In this document: piece after piece, positions 8,226 to 17,298 of the stretch
How positions within the stretch are numbered: position 1 is the first letter of the stretch
How the letters are laid out: every line of letters begins with the position of its first letter
Assembly (NCBI RefSeq): GCF_023546765.1
Contig: NZ_CP097484.1
Coordinates: forward strand, 2,698,001 to 2,762,000
Length of the DNA: 64,000 nucleotides
Direction: 5' to 3'
Source: Methylobacterium tardum
Lineage (GTDB): Bacteria; Pseudomonadota; Alphaproteobacteria; Rhizobiales; Beijerinckiaceae
Position numbers and translations under genes: made by a program
The notes under the pieces: model-generated
Seen by the model: the letters and a program-made list of their open reading frames with translations, nothing else
Databases searched by the model: none
Told to the model about the DNA's origin: nothing

Positions 8226-10297
8226 GCGGTGCTGACACTCCCGCCAAGGCGGCCCTGGCTGAGATCGATACGCTCAGCATCAACACGATCCGCACGCTGG
8301 CGATCGACGCGGTGCAGAAGGCCAATTCCGGCCATGCGGGCGCGCCCATGGCCCTGGCGCCGGTCGCCTACACCCTGTGGAACCGCTTCCTGCGCTACGA
8401 TCCGGCGCATCCGCACTGGCCGAACCGCGACCGGTTCGTACTGTCCTGCGGCCACGCCTCGATGTTGCTCTACGGGCTGCTGCACCTCGCGGGTGTCGCC
8501 GAGAGCGATGGCGGCAACGCCCCGGCGGTGTCGCTGGAGGACATCAAGAAGTTCCGCCAGCTCGACAGCCGCACCCCGGGCCACCCGGAATATCACTTCA
8601 CCACCGGCGTCGAGACCACCACCGGCCCGCTCGGCCAGGGAGTCGCCAACTCGGTGGGCATGGCGATGGGCAGCCGCTTCCTCGGCCAGCACCTCAACCG
8701 GCCGAACCTGCCGCTGTTCGACTACAACGTCTACGCGGTCTGCTCGGACGGCGACCTGATGGAAGGCGTCGCCTCGGAGGCCGCCTCGCTCGCCGGCCAC
8801 CTGCGGCTCGCCAACCTCTGCTGGATCTACGACGACAACACCATCACCATCGAGGGCCACACGGAACTCGCCTTCGGCGAGGAGGTGGCGACCCGGTTCC
8901 TGGCCTATGGCTGGCAGGTGCTGCGCGTCGCCGACGCCAACGACGTGCACGCGCTGGCGGGCTCGATCGAAACGTTCCTCGCCACCAATGATCGGCCGAC
9001 GCTGATCATCGTCAAGTCGGTGATCGGCTACGGCGCGCCCAAGAAGCAGGGCACGTCGAAGGCGCACTCCGACGCCCTCGGCGAGGACGAGGTCAAGGGC
9101 GCCAAGCGCGCCTATGGCTGGCCGGAGGACGCCCAGTTCCTCGTGCCGGATGGCGTGCAGGAGAATTTCCGGAACGGCATCGGCAAGCGCGGCGCCGGCC
9201 TCTACGACGCGTGGCAGGGCCTGCTCGCCAAGGCCAAGGAAGCCGACGCTGCTCACGCCGAGGATCTGAACGCCTTCCTGGAGGGCCGCCTGCCGGAGGG
9301 CTGGGACAAGGACATCCCGGTCTTCGAGCCGGACGCCAAGGGCCTCGCCACTCGCGAATCCTCCGGCAAGGTGCTCAACGCCATCGCCCAGCACGTGCCG
9401 TTCCTGCTCGGCGGCTCGGCGGATCTGGCGCCGTCCAACAAGTCGAACCTGACCTTCGAGGGCGCGGGCTCGTTCGGTCCGTTCTCGCCGGGCGGCCGCA
9501 ACCTGCATTTCGGCGTCCGCGAGCACGCCATGGGCTCGGTCGTGAACGGGCTCGGCCTCTCCGGGCTGCGGGCCTACGGCGCGACCTTCCTGGTCTTCGC
9601 CGACTACATGCGCCCGCCGATCCGGCTCGCCGCGCTGATGGAGCTGCCGGTCTTCCACATCTTCACCCACGACTCGATCGGCGTGGGCGAGGACGGGCCG
9701 ACCCACCAGCCGGTGGAGCAGCTCCTGTCGCTGCGCTGCATCCCGGGCCTCGTGACCCTGCGCCCGGCCGACGCCAACGAGGTTGCCGAGGCCTACCGGG
9801 TGATCTTCTCGCTGCGGAACCAGCCGGCGGTGCTCGCGCTGTCGCGCCAGCCGCTGCCCACGCTCGACCGTACGAAGTACGGCGCAGCCTCGGGCACCGC
9901 GAAGGGCGGCTACGTGCTGGCCGATTGCGACGGCACGCCCGACGTCATCCTGCTGGGCTCGGGCTCCGAGGTGCAGCTCTGCGTCGGCGCCTACGAGGCG
10001 CTGAAGGCCGAGGGCGTGAAGGCCCGGGTCGTGTCGATGCCGTCCTGGGACCTGTTCGAGCGGCAGGACGCGGCCTACCGCGACTCGGTGCTGCCGCCTG
10101 CGGTCAAGGCGCGGGTCGCCGTCGAGCAGGGCAGCGTCATCGGCTGGGATCGCTACGCCGGCTCCGAGGGCGCGATCATCGGCATGCACACCTTCGGCGC
10201 CTCGGCGCCGATCAAGGATCTCCAGACCAAGTTCGGCTTTACTCCCGAGAAGGTGCTGGAGGCCGCCAAGGCGCAGGTGGCCAAGCACAGGAAGTAG
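8222..10297 (+). CDS. tkt: Transketolase
   Basis: 691 aa, full family length. Thiamine-diphosphate domain 1 has the GDLMEGVASEAASLAGHL motif and the ANSGHAGAPMALAPVAY opening with its conserved His. The pyrimidine domain and the transketolase signature (GVREHAMGSVVNGLGL, HDSIGVGEDGPTHQPVEQL) follow, then the C-terminal domain. It moves two-carbon ketol units between sugar phosphates in the cytoplasm and connects with the downstream transaldolase/isomerase. It is translationally coupled to the GH15 gene by a 4-bp overlap. A C/G-rich repeat with a terminator-like hairpin separates it from the next gene. Confidence 0.96.
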   Translation: MSGADTPAKAALAEIDTLSINTIRTLAIDAVQKANSGHAGAPMALAPVAYTLWNRFLRYDPAHPHWPNRDRFVLSCGHASMLLYGLLHLAGVAESDGGNAPAVSLEDIKKFRQLDSRTPGHPEYHFTTGVETTTGPLGQGVANSVGMAMGSRFLGQHLNRPNLPLFDYNVYAVCSDGDLMEGVASEAASLAGHLRLANLCWIYDDNTITIEGHTELAFGEEVATRFLAYGWQVLRVADANDVHALAGSIETFLATNDRPTLIIVKSVIGYGAPKKQGTSKAHSDALGEDEVKGAKRAYGWPEDAQFLVPDGVQENFRNGIGKRGAGLYDAWQGLLAKAKEADAAHAEDLNAFLEGRLPEGWDKDIPVFEPDAKGLATRESSGKVLNAIAQHVPFLLGGSADLAPSNKSNLTFEGAGSFGPFSPGGRNLHFGVREHAMGSVVNGLGLSGLRAYGATFLVFADYMRPPIRLAALMELPVFHIFTHDSIGVGEDGPTHQPVEQLLSLRCIPGLVTLRPADANEVAEAYRVIFSLRNQPAVLALSRQPLPTLDRTKYGAASGTAKGGYVLADCDGTPDVILLGSGSEVQLCVGAYEALKAEGVKARVVSMPSWDLFERQDAAYRDSVLPPAVKARVAVEQGSVIGWDRYAGSEGAIIGMHTFGASAPIKDLQTKFGFTPEKVLEAAKAQVAKHRK

Positions 10298-10304
10298 CCC
10301 AACG

Positions 10305-10438
10305 GTTTCCCCCTCCCCCTGTGTGGGGAGGGGCTAGGGGTGGGGGTGGTGCAGAAGGCACCGACGCGCTCGTTCTTGCGCCACCCCCACGCGGGATCTT
10401 CGATCCCCAAACTCCTCCCCACATGGGGGAGGAGCACG
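10305..10438. repeat. Intergenic C/G-rich repeat, family B (copy 1)
   Basis: It starts CCCTCCCC-ctgtg-TGGGGAGGGG, a stable hairpin, followed by AGGGGTGGGGGTGGTGCAGA, a divergent middle, CCACCCCCAC and a second CTCCTCCCC...GGGGAGGAG hairpin. The same order of modules recurs at 25.5 kb and, in part, at 13.5 kb. It lies between tkt and the transaldolase gene and may attenuate transcription within the operon. Confidence 0.65.
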
Positions 10439-10480
10439 CGTTCCGGGTCCGGGACGCGGTACGCGAGACGAGGAATCGAC

Positions 10481-13327
10481 ATGAACGCGCTCAAGGCCCT
10501 GCACGACGAACAGGATCAGGCGGTCTGGCTCGACTTCGTGGCCCGCGGCTTCATCGCGAAAGGCGAGCTGAAGCAGCTCGTGGAGCGCGACGGCCTGCGG
10601 GGCGTCACCTCCAACCCGTCGATCTTCGAGAAAGCGATCGGCCACTCGGACGAGTACGACGACAGCCTGAAATCCGTGCAGGCGACCGGCGACAGCCGCG
10701 TCATCGACCTCTACGAAGGCCTCGCCATCGCCGACATCCAGGCGGCCGCCGACGTGCTGCGCCCGGTCTACGAGGCGAGCGACGGCGCCGACGGCTACGT
10801 CAGCCTGGAGGTCTCGCCCTACCTCGCCCTCGACACCGAGGAGACCCTCGCGGAGGCGCGGCGCCTGCACAAGGCGGTGTCGCGCGACAACCTGATGGTC
10901 AAGGTGCCGGCCACCCCGCAGGGCATCCCGGCGATCCGGCAGCTGACCAGCGAGGGCATCTCGATCAACGTCACCCTGCTGTTCTCGCAGGAGGCCTACG
11001 AGGCCGTGGCCCGCGCCTTCATCGACGGGCTCGACGCGCGCGCGAAGGCCGGCCACGACGTCTCGCGGATTGCCAGCGTGGCGAGCTTCTTCATCAGCCG
11101 CATCGACGTGCTGGTCGACAAGCTCCTCGACGAGAAGATCGCGGAGGCCAACGATCCCGACGAGAAGATCGCCCTGGAGCAGCTCAAGGGTAAGGTGGCG
11201 ATCGCCAACGCCAAGCTCGCCTATCAGCGCTACAAGCGGATCTTCGCCGAGTCCAAGTGGACGGCTCTGGCCGAGAAGGGCGCAAAGGCGCAGCGGCTGC
11301 TCTGGGCCTCCACGGGCGTGAAGAACAAGGCCTATTCCGACGTCCTGTACGTCGAGGAGCTGATCGGCCCGAACACCGTCAACACCATGCCGCCCGCCAC
11401 CATGGACGCGTTCCGCGACCACGGCGTGGTGCGGGCGACTATCGAGGAGGACGTGCCCGGCGCCGAGGCCGTGATGGCCCGGCTCGCGCGGACCGGCATC
11501 GACATCGAGAAGATCGCCGAGCAGCTGGTGCGCGAGGGCGTGCAGCTCTTCATCGACGCGGCCGACAACCTGCTCGGCGCGGTAGCCGGCAAGCGCGCGG
11601 CCCTGCTTGGCCAGCGCCTCGACGGCCAGACCCTCGCGATGGACGACACCCTCTCGGCCGAGGCCAAGAAGACCGTCGAATCCTGGCGCGCCAGCGGTTC
11701 GATCCGCCGGCTCTGGGCGGGGGATGCCTCGGTCTGGTCCGGCCACGACGAGGCGAACTGGCTCGGCTGGCTGCACATCGTCGAGGAGGAGCTGGAGAAG
11801 GCCGCCGACTACGCCGCCTTCTCCGACTGGGTGAAGGCCGAAGGCTTCACCGACGCGGTGGTGCTGGGCATGGGCGGGTCGAGCCTCGGCCCGGAGGTGC
11901 TGAGCCTGACCTACGGTCCGCGCGAGGGCTTCCCGAAGCTGCAGATCCTCGACTCGACCCACCCGGACCAGGTGCGCGCCCTGGAGGCGAGCATCGATCT
12001 GGCCAAGACCCTGTTCATCGTCGCGTCCAAATCCGGCTCGACGTTGGAGCCCAACGTCTTCCGCGATTACTTCCTGGCCCGGGCGAAGGACGTGCTCGGC
12101 GAGAAGGCCGGCGAACACTTCGTGGCGGTGACCGATCCCGGCTCCGACATGGAGCGCGCCGCCAAGGCCGATCACTTCAAGAAGATCTTCTACGGGGTGA
12201 AGCAGATCGGCGGGCGCTACTCGGTGCTCTCGGCCTTCGGCCTCGTGCCGGCGGCCGCCATGGGCCTCGATGTCAAGGCGCTGCTCGAGACCGCCCGCAT
12301 CATGGTCCGCTCCTGCGGCCCGGCGGTGCCTCCGGCCGTAAACCCGGGCGTGCTGCTCGGGACCGCCATCGGCGCGGCGGCACTGGCCGGGCGCGACAAG
12401 GTCACGATCATCGCCTCGCCGGCCATCGACAGCTTCGGCGCCTGGGCCGAGCAACTCATCGCAGAGTCGACCGGCAAGCAGGGCAAGGGCCTCGTGCCGG
12501 TGGACGGGGAGCCGGTCGATGTTCCGGCGGTCTACGGCCGCGACCGGTTCTTCATCTACCTGCGCCTCGACGGTCAGGCCGAGGCGGCGCAGGACGAAGC
12601 GCTGCGCGCCCTGGAGCGGGAGGGCCACCCGATCGCCCGCATCACCCTCGACCGGATCGAGCAGCTGCCCCAGGAATTCTACCGCCTGGAGATGGCCACC
12701 GCGGTAGCGGGCGCGGTGATCGGCATCAACCCGTTCGACCAGCCGGATGTCGAGGCCAGCAAGGTCGAGACCAAGAAGCTGTTCGCGGAGGCCGAGGCGA
12801 GCGGCGCCCTCCCCTCGGAGACGCCGCTCTTCTCCGACGACGCGATCGCGCTCTACGCCGACCCGCAGAATGCGGACGGGTTGAAGCAGGCGTCCGAAGG
12901 CCTGGAGGCCGCGCTCAAGGCGCAGCTCGCCCGGCTCAAGGACGGCGATTATCTGGGCCTTCTCGCCTACGTGCCGCGCAACGCCACGACCGCCGGCATC
13001 CTGCAGGAGGCGCGGATCGCGGTGCGCGATGCGCGGAAGGTGGCGACCTGCCTGGAATTCGGGCCGCGGTTCCTGCACTCCACCGGCCAGGCCTATAAGG
13101 GCGGCCCGGATACCGGCGTGTTCCTCCAGATCACCGCCGATCCGACGCAGGACCTGCCGATTCCCGGCCGCAAGCTCGGTTTCGCCACCGTGGTGGCCGC
13201 GCAGGCACGGGGCGATTTCGCGGTGCTCGCCGAGCGCGGCCGTCGTGCGCTGCGGGTCCACATCAAGGGCGATCTCGAGGCGGGCCTGAAGCGCGTCGCG
13301 GCGGCGCTGAAGGCGGCAGTGGCGTAG
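10481..13327 (+). CDS. tal-pgi: Bifunctional transaldolase / glucose-6-phosphate isomerase
   Basis: A 948-aa fusion. Residues ~1-365 are a transaldolase (GVTSNPSIFEKAI opening, LMVKVPATPQGIPAI with the Schiff-base lysine, then LLWASTGVKN). Residues ~400-948 are a phosphoglucose isomerase (VVLGMGGSSLGPEV, FIVASKSGSTLEPN, late NATTAGILQEAR region). Such fusions are known in several bacteria and join the nonoxidative pentose-phosphate pathway to the hexose-phosphate pool in one polypeptide. The start ATG gives MNALKALHDEQDQAVWLDF, the normal transaldolase N-terminus, and excludes translation from the repeat upstream. No internal stop or frameshift was seen at the junction. Confidence 0.95.
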   Translation: MNALKALHDEQDQAVWLDFVARGFIAKGELKQLVERDGLRGVTSNPSIFEKAIGHSDEYDDSLKSVQATGDSRVIDLYEGLAIADIQAAADVLRPVYEASDGADGYVSLEVSPYLALDTEETLAEARRLHKAVSRDNLMVKVPATPQGIPAIRQLTSEGISINVTLLFSQEAYEAVARAFIDGLDARAKAGHDVSRIASVASFFISRIDVLVDKLLDEKIAEANDPDEKIALEQLKGKVAIANAKLAYQRYKRIFAESKWTALAEKGAKAQRLLWASTGVKNKAYSDVLYVEELIGPNTVNTMPPATMDAFRDHGVVRATIEEDVPGAEAVMARLARTGIDIEKIAEQLVREGVQLFIDAADNLLGAVAGKRAALLGQRLDGQTLAMDDTLSAEAKKTVESWRASGSIRRLWAGDASVWSGHDEANWLGWLHIVEEELEKAADYAAFSDWVKAEGFTDAVVLGMGGSSLGPEVLSLTYGPREGFPKLQILDSTHPDQVRALEASIDLAKTLFIVASKSGSTLEPNVFRDYFLARAKDVLGEKAGEHFVAVTDPGSDMERAAKADHFKKIFYGVKQIGGRYSVLSAFGLVPAAAMGLDVKALLETARIMVRSCGPAVPPAVNPGVLLGTAIGAAALAGRDKVTIIASPAIDSFGAWAEQLIAESTGKQGKGLVPVDGEPVDVPAVYGRDRFFIYLRLDGQAEAAQDEALRALEREGHPIARITLDRIEQLPQEFYRLEMATAVAGAVIGINPFDQPDVEASKVETKKLFAEAEASGALPSETPLFSDDAIALYADPQNADGLKQASEGLEAALKAQLARLKDGDYLGLLAYVPRNATTAGILQEARIAVRDARKVATCLEFGPRFLHSTGQAYKGGPDTGVFLQITADPTQDLPIPGRKLGFATVVAAQARGDFAVLAERGRRALRVHIKGDLEAGLKRVAAALKAAVA

Positions 13328-13408
13328 GTGCGCCCCACTCCGCTCGCCTGCGGCTACGGGCTACAAAGGTTGGAAAATTCATCTCCTCGCACGGTGATGA
13401 CCTCCGCT

Positions 13409-13520
13409 GTCATTCCGGGGCGCCGAAGGCGAGCCCGGAATCCAGAACCGCCTGTGGCGCAAGGTCTGAGCGCAACGGCGGCTCTGGATCCCGGGCTCCG
13501 CTGCGCGGCCCCGGGATGAC
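13409..13520. repeat. Intergenic palindromic repeat, family A (copy 2, well preserved)
   Basis: GTCATTCCGGGGCGCCGAAG...GGAATCCAGAACCG on the left is mirrored by GGCTCTGGATCCCGGGCTCC...CCCCGGGATGAC on the right, about 112 bp in all. The arms are long imperfect inverted repeats around a variable centre. The copy is followed directly by part of the family B repeat. Confidence 0.8.
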
Positions 13521-13521
13521 T

Positions 13522-13602
13522 GAGTGGGTGGTGCAGGAGTGTCTGCGCCACGCGACCCTGAAACACGCCTACCCCTGACCCTCCCGGCAAGCGGGAGGGA
13601 CA
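13522..13602. repeat. Intergenic repeat, family B (partial copy)
   Basis: GGGTGGTGCAGGAG...GCGCCACGCGACCCTG...CCCCTGACCCTCCCGGCAAG, ending with a GTCCCTCCCGC-type hairpin (CCCTCCCGgcaagCGGGAGGG). It shares the GGTGGTGCAG and CTCCC/GGGAG modules with the copies at 10.3 and 25.5 kb but is shortened. It abuts family A copy 2 and lies just before the gnd ribosome-binding site. Confidence 0.5.
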
Positions 13603-13618
13603 TCTGAGGAGATCGAAG

Positions 13619-14596
13619 ATGCAACTCGGCATGATCGGCCTCGGCCGGATGGGCGGCAACATCGTCCGGCGCCTCCTGCGGGACGGGCACACGGCTGTCG
13701 TGTTCGACCAGAACCCGGCCGCGGTCGCCGCCCTGGTTGAGGCCGGAGCGGTCGGCGCGTCGAGCCTGGAGGATCTGGTCTCCAAGCTGGAGGTGCCGCG
13801 CGCGGCCTGGGTGATGCTGCCGGCGGGCGCGATCACCGAGGATGCCGTCCAGACCCTCTCGGGCCTGATGCAGTCCGGCGACTGCATCATCGACGGCGGC
13901 AACTCCTTCTACGGCGACGATGTCCGCCGCGGCCTCGCCCTGAAGGAGAAGGGCCAGCACTACGTCGATGTCGGCACCTCGGGCGGCGTCTGGGGGCTGG
14001 AGCGCGGCTACTGCATGATGATCGGCGGCGACACCGCGACGGTCGACCGCCTCGACCCGATCTTCAAGACCCTGGCGCCGGGCATCGGCGACATCCCCAA
14101 GACTCCGAACCGCGACGGTCGCGACCCGCGCGCCGAGCAGGGCTACATCCATGCCGGGCCGACCGGCGCCGGCCATTTCGTGAAGATGGTCCACAACGGC
14201 ATCGAGTACGGCCTGATGCAGGCCTACGCGGAGGGGTTCGACATCCTCCGCCACGCCAATTCCGAGGCGCTGCCGGCCGAGCGCCGCTTCGACCTCAACA
14301 TGGGCGACATCGCCGAGGTCTGGCGGCGCGGCAGCGTCGTCTCCTCATGGCTCCTCGACCTCACCGCCCAGGCGCTGGCGGGCGACGAGCAGCTCACGGA
14401 TTTCTCCGGCTACGTGGAGGATTCCGGCGAAGGGCGCTGGACCATCAATGCCGCCATCGAGGAGAGCGTGCCGGCCACCGTGCTGTCCGCGGCTCTGTAC
14501 CGGCGGTTCCGCTCCCGCGAGCACGAGAGCTACGCCGACAAGCTCCTCTCGGCGATGCGCAAGGGCTTCGGCGGCCACCAGGAGCCGAAGAAGTAG
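13619..14596 (+). CDS. gnd: 6-phosphogluconate dehydrogenase, decarboxylating (short form)
   Basis: 325 aa. It has an N-terminal Rossmann motif ([14 protein letters not shown]), the substrate-binding [21 protein letters not shown], and the catalytic [19 protein letters not shown] with the conserved Lys and His-Asn. Its length fits the short, often NAD-preferring GntZ/YqeC-like class rather than the ~470-aa NADP enzyme. It oxidises 6-phosphogluconate to ribulose 5-phosphate and CO2. A GAGGAGATCGAAG ribosome-binding region precedes the ATG. 6-Phosphogluconolactonase follows after 10 bp, so substrate supply and use are co-transcribed. No glucose-6-phosphate dehydrogenase gene is in the cluster. 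Confidence 0.93.
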   Translation: MQLGMIGLGRMGGNIVRRLLRDGHTAVVFDQNPAAVAALVEAGAVGASSLEDLVSKLEVPRAAWVMLPAGAITEDAVQTLSGLMQSGDCIIDGGNSFYGDDVRRGLALKEKGQHYVDVGTSGGVWGLERGYCMMIGGDTATVDRLDPIFKTLAPGIGDIPKTPNRDGRDPRAEQGYIHAGPTGAGHFVKMVHNGIEYGLMQAYAEGFDILRHANSEALPAERRFDLNMGDIAEVWRRGSVVSSWLLDLTAQALAGDEQLTDFSGYVEDSGEGRWTINAAIEESVPATVLSAALYRRFRSREHESYADKLLSAMRKGFGGHQEPKK

Positions 14597-14606
14597 GGGG
14601 CGTTCC

Positions 14607-15332
14607 ATGAGCCTGCCCGCCGGCACCCATGTCCTGAAGGATCCCGAGGCCGTCGCCCGCGAGGCGGCCGAGCGGCTGATCGTGGCCTGCGGCGAGAGCC
14701 GGTCCGAACGGATCGCGGTCTGCCTGTCGGGCGGCTCGACGCCCAAGGTGCTCTACGGGCTGCTCGCCGGCCCGGACTACGCGACACGGGTGCCGTGGGA
14801 GCGGGTCCACTGGTTCTTCGGCGACGACCGGGTTGTCCCGTGGGACGACGCGCGCAGCAACGTCCGGATGGTCCGCGAGGCGTTCGGTCACGGCGCGTCG
14901 ATCCCGCCGACCCACCTGCACTTCATCCCGTCGGATGCAGGCGCGGAGGCCGGCGCCCGAGCCTATGAGCGCGCGCTGCTGGACTTCTACGGAGCCGACA
15001 GCCTCGACCCCGCACGGCCGCTCTTCGTTTTCGTGCTCCTCGGTCTCGGCGAGGACGGCCACACCGCCTCGCTGTTTCCCGGCAAGCCGGCCGTGGATGA
15101 GACCAAGCGGCTCGTGGCGCCCGTGCCGGAGGCCGGGCTGGCGCCGTTCGTGCCGCGGATCACCCTCACCTTCCCGGCGCTCGCCTCGTCCCGGCACGTG
15201 CTGTTCCTCGTGACCGGTGCCGGCAAGCGGGCGCCGCTCGCCCGCCTCGCCGCAGGCGCTGATCTCCCCGCGGGCCGCGTGACCAGCGCGGGCGAGGTGG
15301 CGTGGCTCCTCGACGCGGCGGCTGCCGGCTGA
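14607..15332 (+). CDS. pgl: 6-phosphogluconolactonase
   Basis: 241 aa, normal length. Family landmarks are the SGGSTPKVLYGLLA phosphate-binding loop, WFFGDDRVVPWDDARSN and GLGEDGHTASLFPG. It hydrolyses 6-phosphogluconolactone to 6-phosphogluconate, the substrate of the gene 10 bp upstream. The ATG after GGGGGCGTTCC gives MSLPAGTHVLKDPEAVA; longer in-frame starts would lie inside gnd. It is the last gene of the carbohydrate cluster. Confidence 0.93.
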   Translation: MSLPAGTHVLKDPEAVAREAAERLIVACGESRSERIAVCLSGGSTPKVLYGLLAGPDYATRVPWERVHWFFGDDRVVPWDDARSNVRMVREAFGHGASIPPTHLHFIPSDAGAEAGARAYERALLDFYGADSLDPARPLFVFVLLGLGEDGHTASLFPGKPAVDETKRLVAPVPEAGLAPFVPRITLTFPALASSRHVLFLVTGAGKRAPLARLAAGADLPAGRVTSAGEVAWLLDAAAAG

Positions 15333-15361
15333 CGCGCGGCGCCCGTAAAGCTCTGGCAAGA

Positions 15362-15381
15362 TCCGTGTGCTAACACACGGA
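15362..15381. promoter_or_regulatory. 8-bp inverted repeat just before the HD-GYP start codon
   Basis: TCCGTGTG-CTAA-CACACGGA is a perfect palindrome whose right arm ends 5 nt before the ATG of the next gene and includes its only purine-rich (ACGGAA) ribosome-binding segment. It could be an operator or an RNA hairpin limiting translation. No T-tract follows, so a terminator for pgl is less likely. Confidence 0.45.
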
Positions 15382-15386
15382 ACCCG

Positions 15387-16496
15387 ATGCCCCGGCCGAA
15401 CCCGGCGGTGTCCTTCCTCGCCAAGACCCAGATGCGCGCGGGCACGCTCGTCCTCTACACCGACCAGCCGGACAGCCGCGCCGATCTGCTGCACGCGCTC
15501 GCGCAGATCGCCCCCTGCACGGTGCTCAGCGCCTCCGAGCCGCCACCGCCAGACCCATGCGTTGGCGTGATCATCGACTTCGACCTGCTGCCCTCGCCGC
15601 TCACCGGTCTGCGGAATCTCATTGCGGCGAACCCTGGGCTCCCCCGCGTCTTCCTGATGCGCAGCATGGGCCAGCGCAGCCTGTCCGTGGCGCGCAACCT
15701 CGGCGGGCGGCTGTGCCTTCCGATGGATACGCCGATCGCGACGGTGGTCGAGGCGCTGCAGACGCAGCTCCGGCCCGCGGAGGCGCAGACGCCGAGCCGG
15801 CCCGTGACGGGCAGCCCGGTCGTCGTCCAGGCCGCCGGCCGAGCGAGCGCCGCCATCGCCAACCTGCTCGACTCGGCGCGGGACCACGGCACCGTCGACG
15901 CGGCCGTCATCGACGCCACCCTGGAGCCGATCCTCGGGGCGATCGGCACCGGCGGCCTCAAAGCCTGGCTCGAGACCGTGCGCGCCTACGACGACGCGAC
16001 CTACCAGCACTGTCTGCTGGTCGCCGGCCTCGCGGCCACCTTCGCGATCGACCTCGGATTCTCGACGGCGGATCGCGAGCACCTCGTCCGCGCCGCCCTG
16101 GTCCACGACGTCGGCAAGGCCAAGATCCCCCTGTCGATCCTGAACAAGCCCGGGCCCCTCGATCCTGGCGAGCGCGCGGTCATGCGCGAGCACGCGGCCC
16201 TCGGCCACGAGATCCTGGTCAAGGCCGGCGGGTTCGACGAGACGGTCCTCACGGTGGTGCGCCACCATCACGAGATGCTCGACGGCTCGGGCTACCCGGA
16301 CGGGCTGAAGGGCGAGGCCATACGCGACATCGTCCGCCTGATCACCGTCTGTGACGTCTACGCGGCCCTCGTGGAGCGCCGCCCCTACCGGGCGCCCATG
16401 CCGTCCGCGAAGGCGATGGAGATCCTCTACGGTATGGAAGGCAAGCTCGACATCGACCTGGTGCGCGCCTTCGAGCGGTCCGTCGCCAGCTCCTGA
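15387..16496 (+). CDS. HD-GYP domain protein (probable cyclic-di-GMP phosphodiesterase or relative)
   Basis: 369 aa. The N-terminal ~130 residues resemble a receiver fold (TLVLYTDQPDSRADLLHAL, VGVIIDFDLLP) without a clear phosphoacceptor context. A linker leads to an HD-GYP domain: HDVGKAKIP with metal-binding H240-D241, then REHAALGHEIL, HHHEMLDGSGYPDGLKG (the GYP signature) and ITVCDVYAALVERRPYR. HD-GYP enzymes degrade c-di-GMP to pGpG/GMP, though some members only bind it. The metal ligands appear intact, so activity is plausible. The gene stands alone after the pentose-phosphate cluster and may have its own promoter. Confidence 0.83.
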   Translation: MPRPNPAVSFLAKTQMRAGTLVLYTDQPDSRADLLHALAQIAPCTVLSASEPPPPDPCVGVIIDFDLLPSPLTGLRNLIAANPGLPRVFLMRSMGQRSLSVARNLGGRLCLPMDTPIATVVEALQTQLRPAEAQTPSRPVTGSPVVVQAAGRASAAIANLLDSARDHGTVDAAVIDATLEPILGAIGTGGLKAWLETVRAYDDATYQHCLLVAGLAATFAIDLGFSTADREHLVRAALVHDVGKAKIPLSILNKPGPLDPGERAVMREHAALGHEILVKAGGFDETVLTVVRHHHEMLDGSGYPDGLKGEAIRDIVRLITVCDVYAALVERRPYRAPMPSAKAMEILYGMEGKLDIDLVRAFERSVASS

Positions 16497-16724
16497 GCCG
16501 GGCTGCGGCCCATCCGATCCTTTGACTGAGCGCCGATGACGAGCGCCGGCGGTCGAAGCGACCGTTTCCCGGATTATTGGACTCGCGGCATCCGATTTCG
16601 CTTTTCGCCTCTTCTGCGCAACCAGATTGCGCCCGCGATCGGAATGGCGGCGAACTTCGCAAACGCGCGGCGGTCCCTCTGCGCTACGCTTCGCGCAGCC
16701 TCAAAGCGTGCTCGGAGCGTGGTG

Positions 16725-17246
16725 ATGACGCAGCCAACCGTCTCGGCCGAAGTGGCGGCGATGATGGCCGATCTTGCCGTCTCGGCTCGCCGCACACCGG
16801 ACGCCTATCTCGCCTCGGCCCGCACGACCTTGCTGCGCCTCCTGGCCCGGCCGGAGCTGCTCGACCCGTCGCGGCTGACGGCGCACGGCGAAGGCCTCTC
16901 CCGCAACCTGCTGTTCGGCACCGAGGCGTTGAGTGTCTGGGCAATGGTCTGGGCACCCGGCGCCATTACGCCGGTTCACGACCACCATTGCTCGTGCTGC
17001 TTCGGCCTGCTCCGCGGGACTCTCCGCGAGACTTGGTATCGTGCGATCAGCGATACGCATGCAGTGGCGACCCGGGACGCGGTCCGCACGCCCGGCTTCG
17101 TGGCCTGCATGATGCCGTCCGGCCCGAACTTGCACCGGATCGCCAACGACGGGCCCGAGGCGGCCGTGTCGATCCACGTCTACGGGTACGACCACCGGGT
17201 GCAGGCCTCGCCGATCCACCGCACCTACGCGGTCGCAGCGGGGTGA
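16725..17246 (+). CDS. Cysteine dioxygenase-like cupin protein
   Basis: 173 aa. The metal-binding motif ITPVHDHHCSCCFGLLRGTL near residue 85 matches the His-x-His of thiol dioxygenases, and PNLHRIAND supplies the third His. Family members oxidise cysteine or 3-mercaptopropionate to sulfinates using Fe(II) and O2. The substrate here is not known. The ATG preceded by CGGAGCGTGG is favoured; an earlier ATG (16536) adds 63 residues unlike the family. An Lrp/AsnC regulator lies convergently just downstream, a frequent neighbour type for amino-acid catabolic genes. The 228 bp upstream shows no other gene. Confidence 0.75.
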   Translation: MTQPTVSAEVAAMMADLAVSARRTPDAYLASARTTLLRLLARPELLDPSRLTAHGEGLSRNLLFGTEALSVWAMVWAPGAITPVHDHHCSCCFGLLRGTLRETWYRAISDTHAVATRDAVRTPGFVACMMPSGPNLHRIANDGPEAAVSIHVYGYDHRVQASPIHRTYAVAAG

Positions 17247-17298
17247 CGGCCGCGGGTCCCACGGCGCGAGCGCCAGATCGGGGCGAGCCCGTCTCCGC

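Noticed and set aside
8096..10288. Very long open frame antisense to transketolase
   Set aside because: It is the mirror of a high-GC gene; its product is a His/Arg/Gly/Val-rich string (e.g. HRHDPGLHALGLQRLVGA) without any domain.
10334..13261. Long minus-strand frame opposite the transaldolase-isomerase gene
   Set aside because: Entirely covered by a well-defined fusion gene on the plus strand; the antisense frame stays open because of codon bias only.
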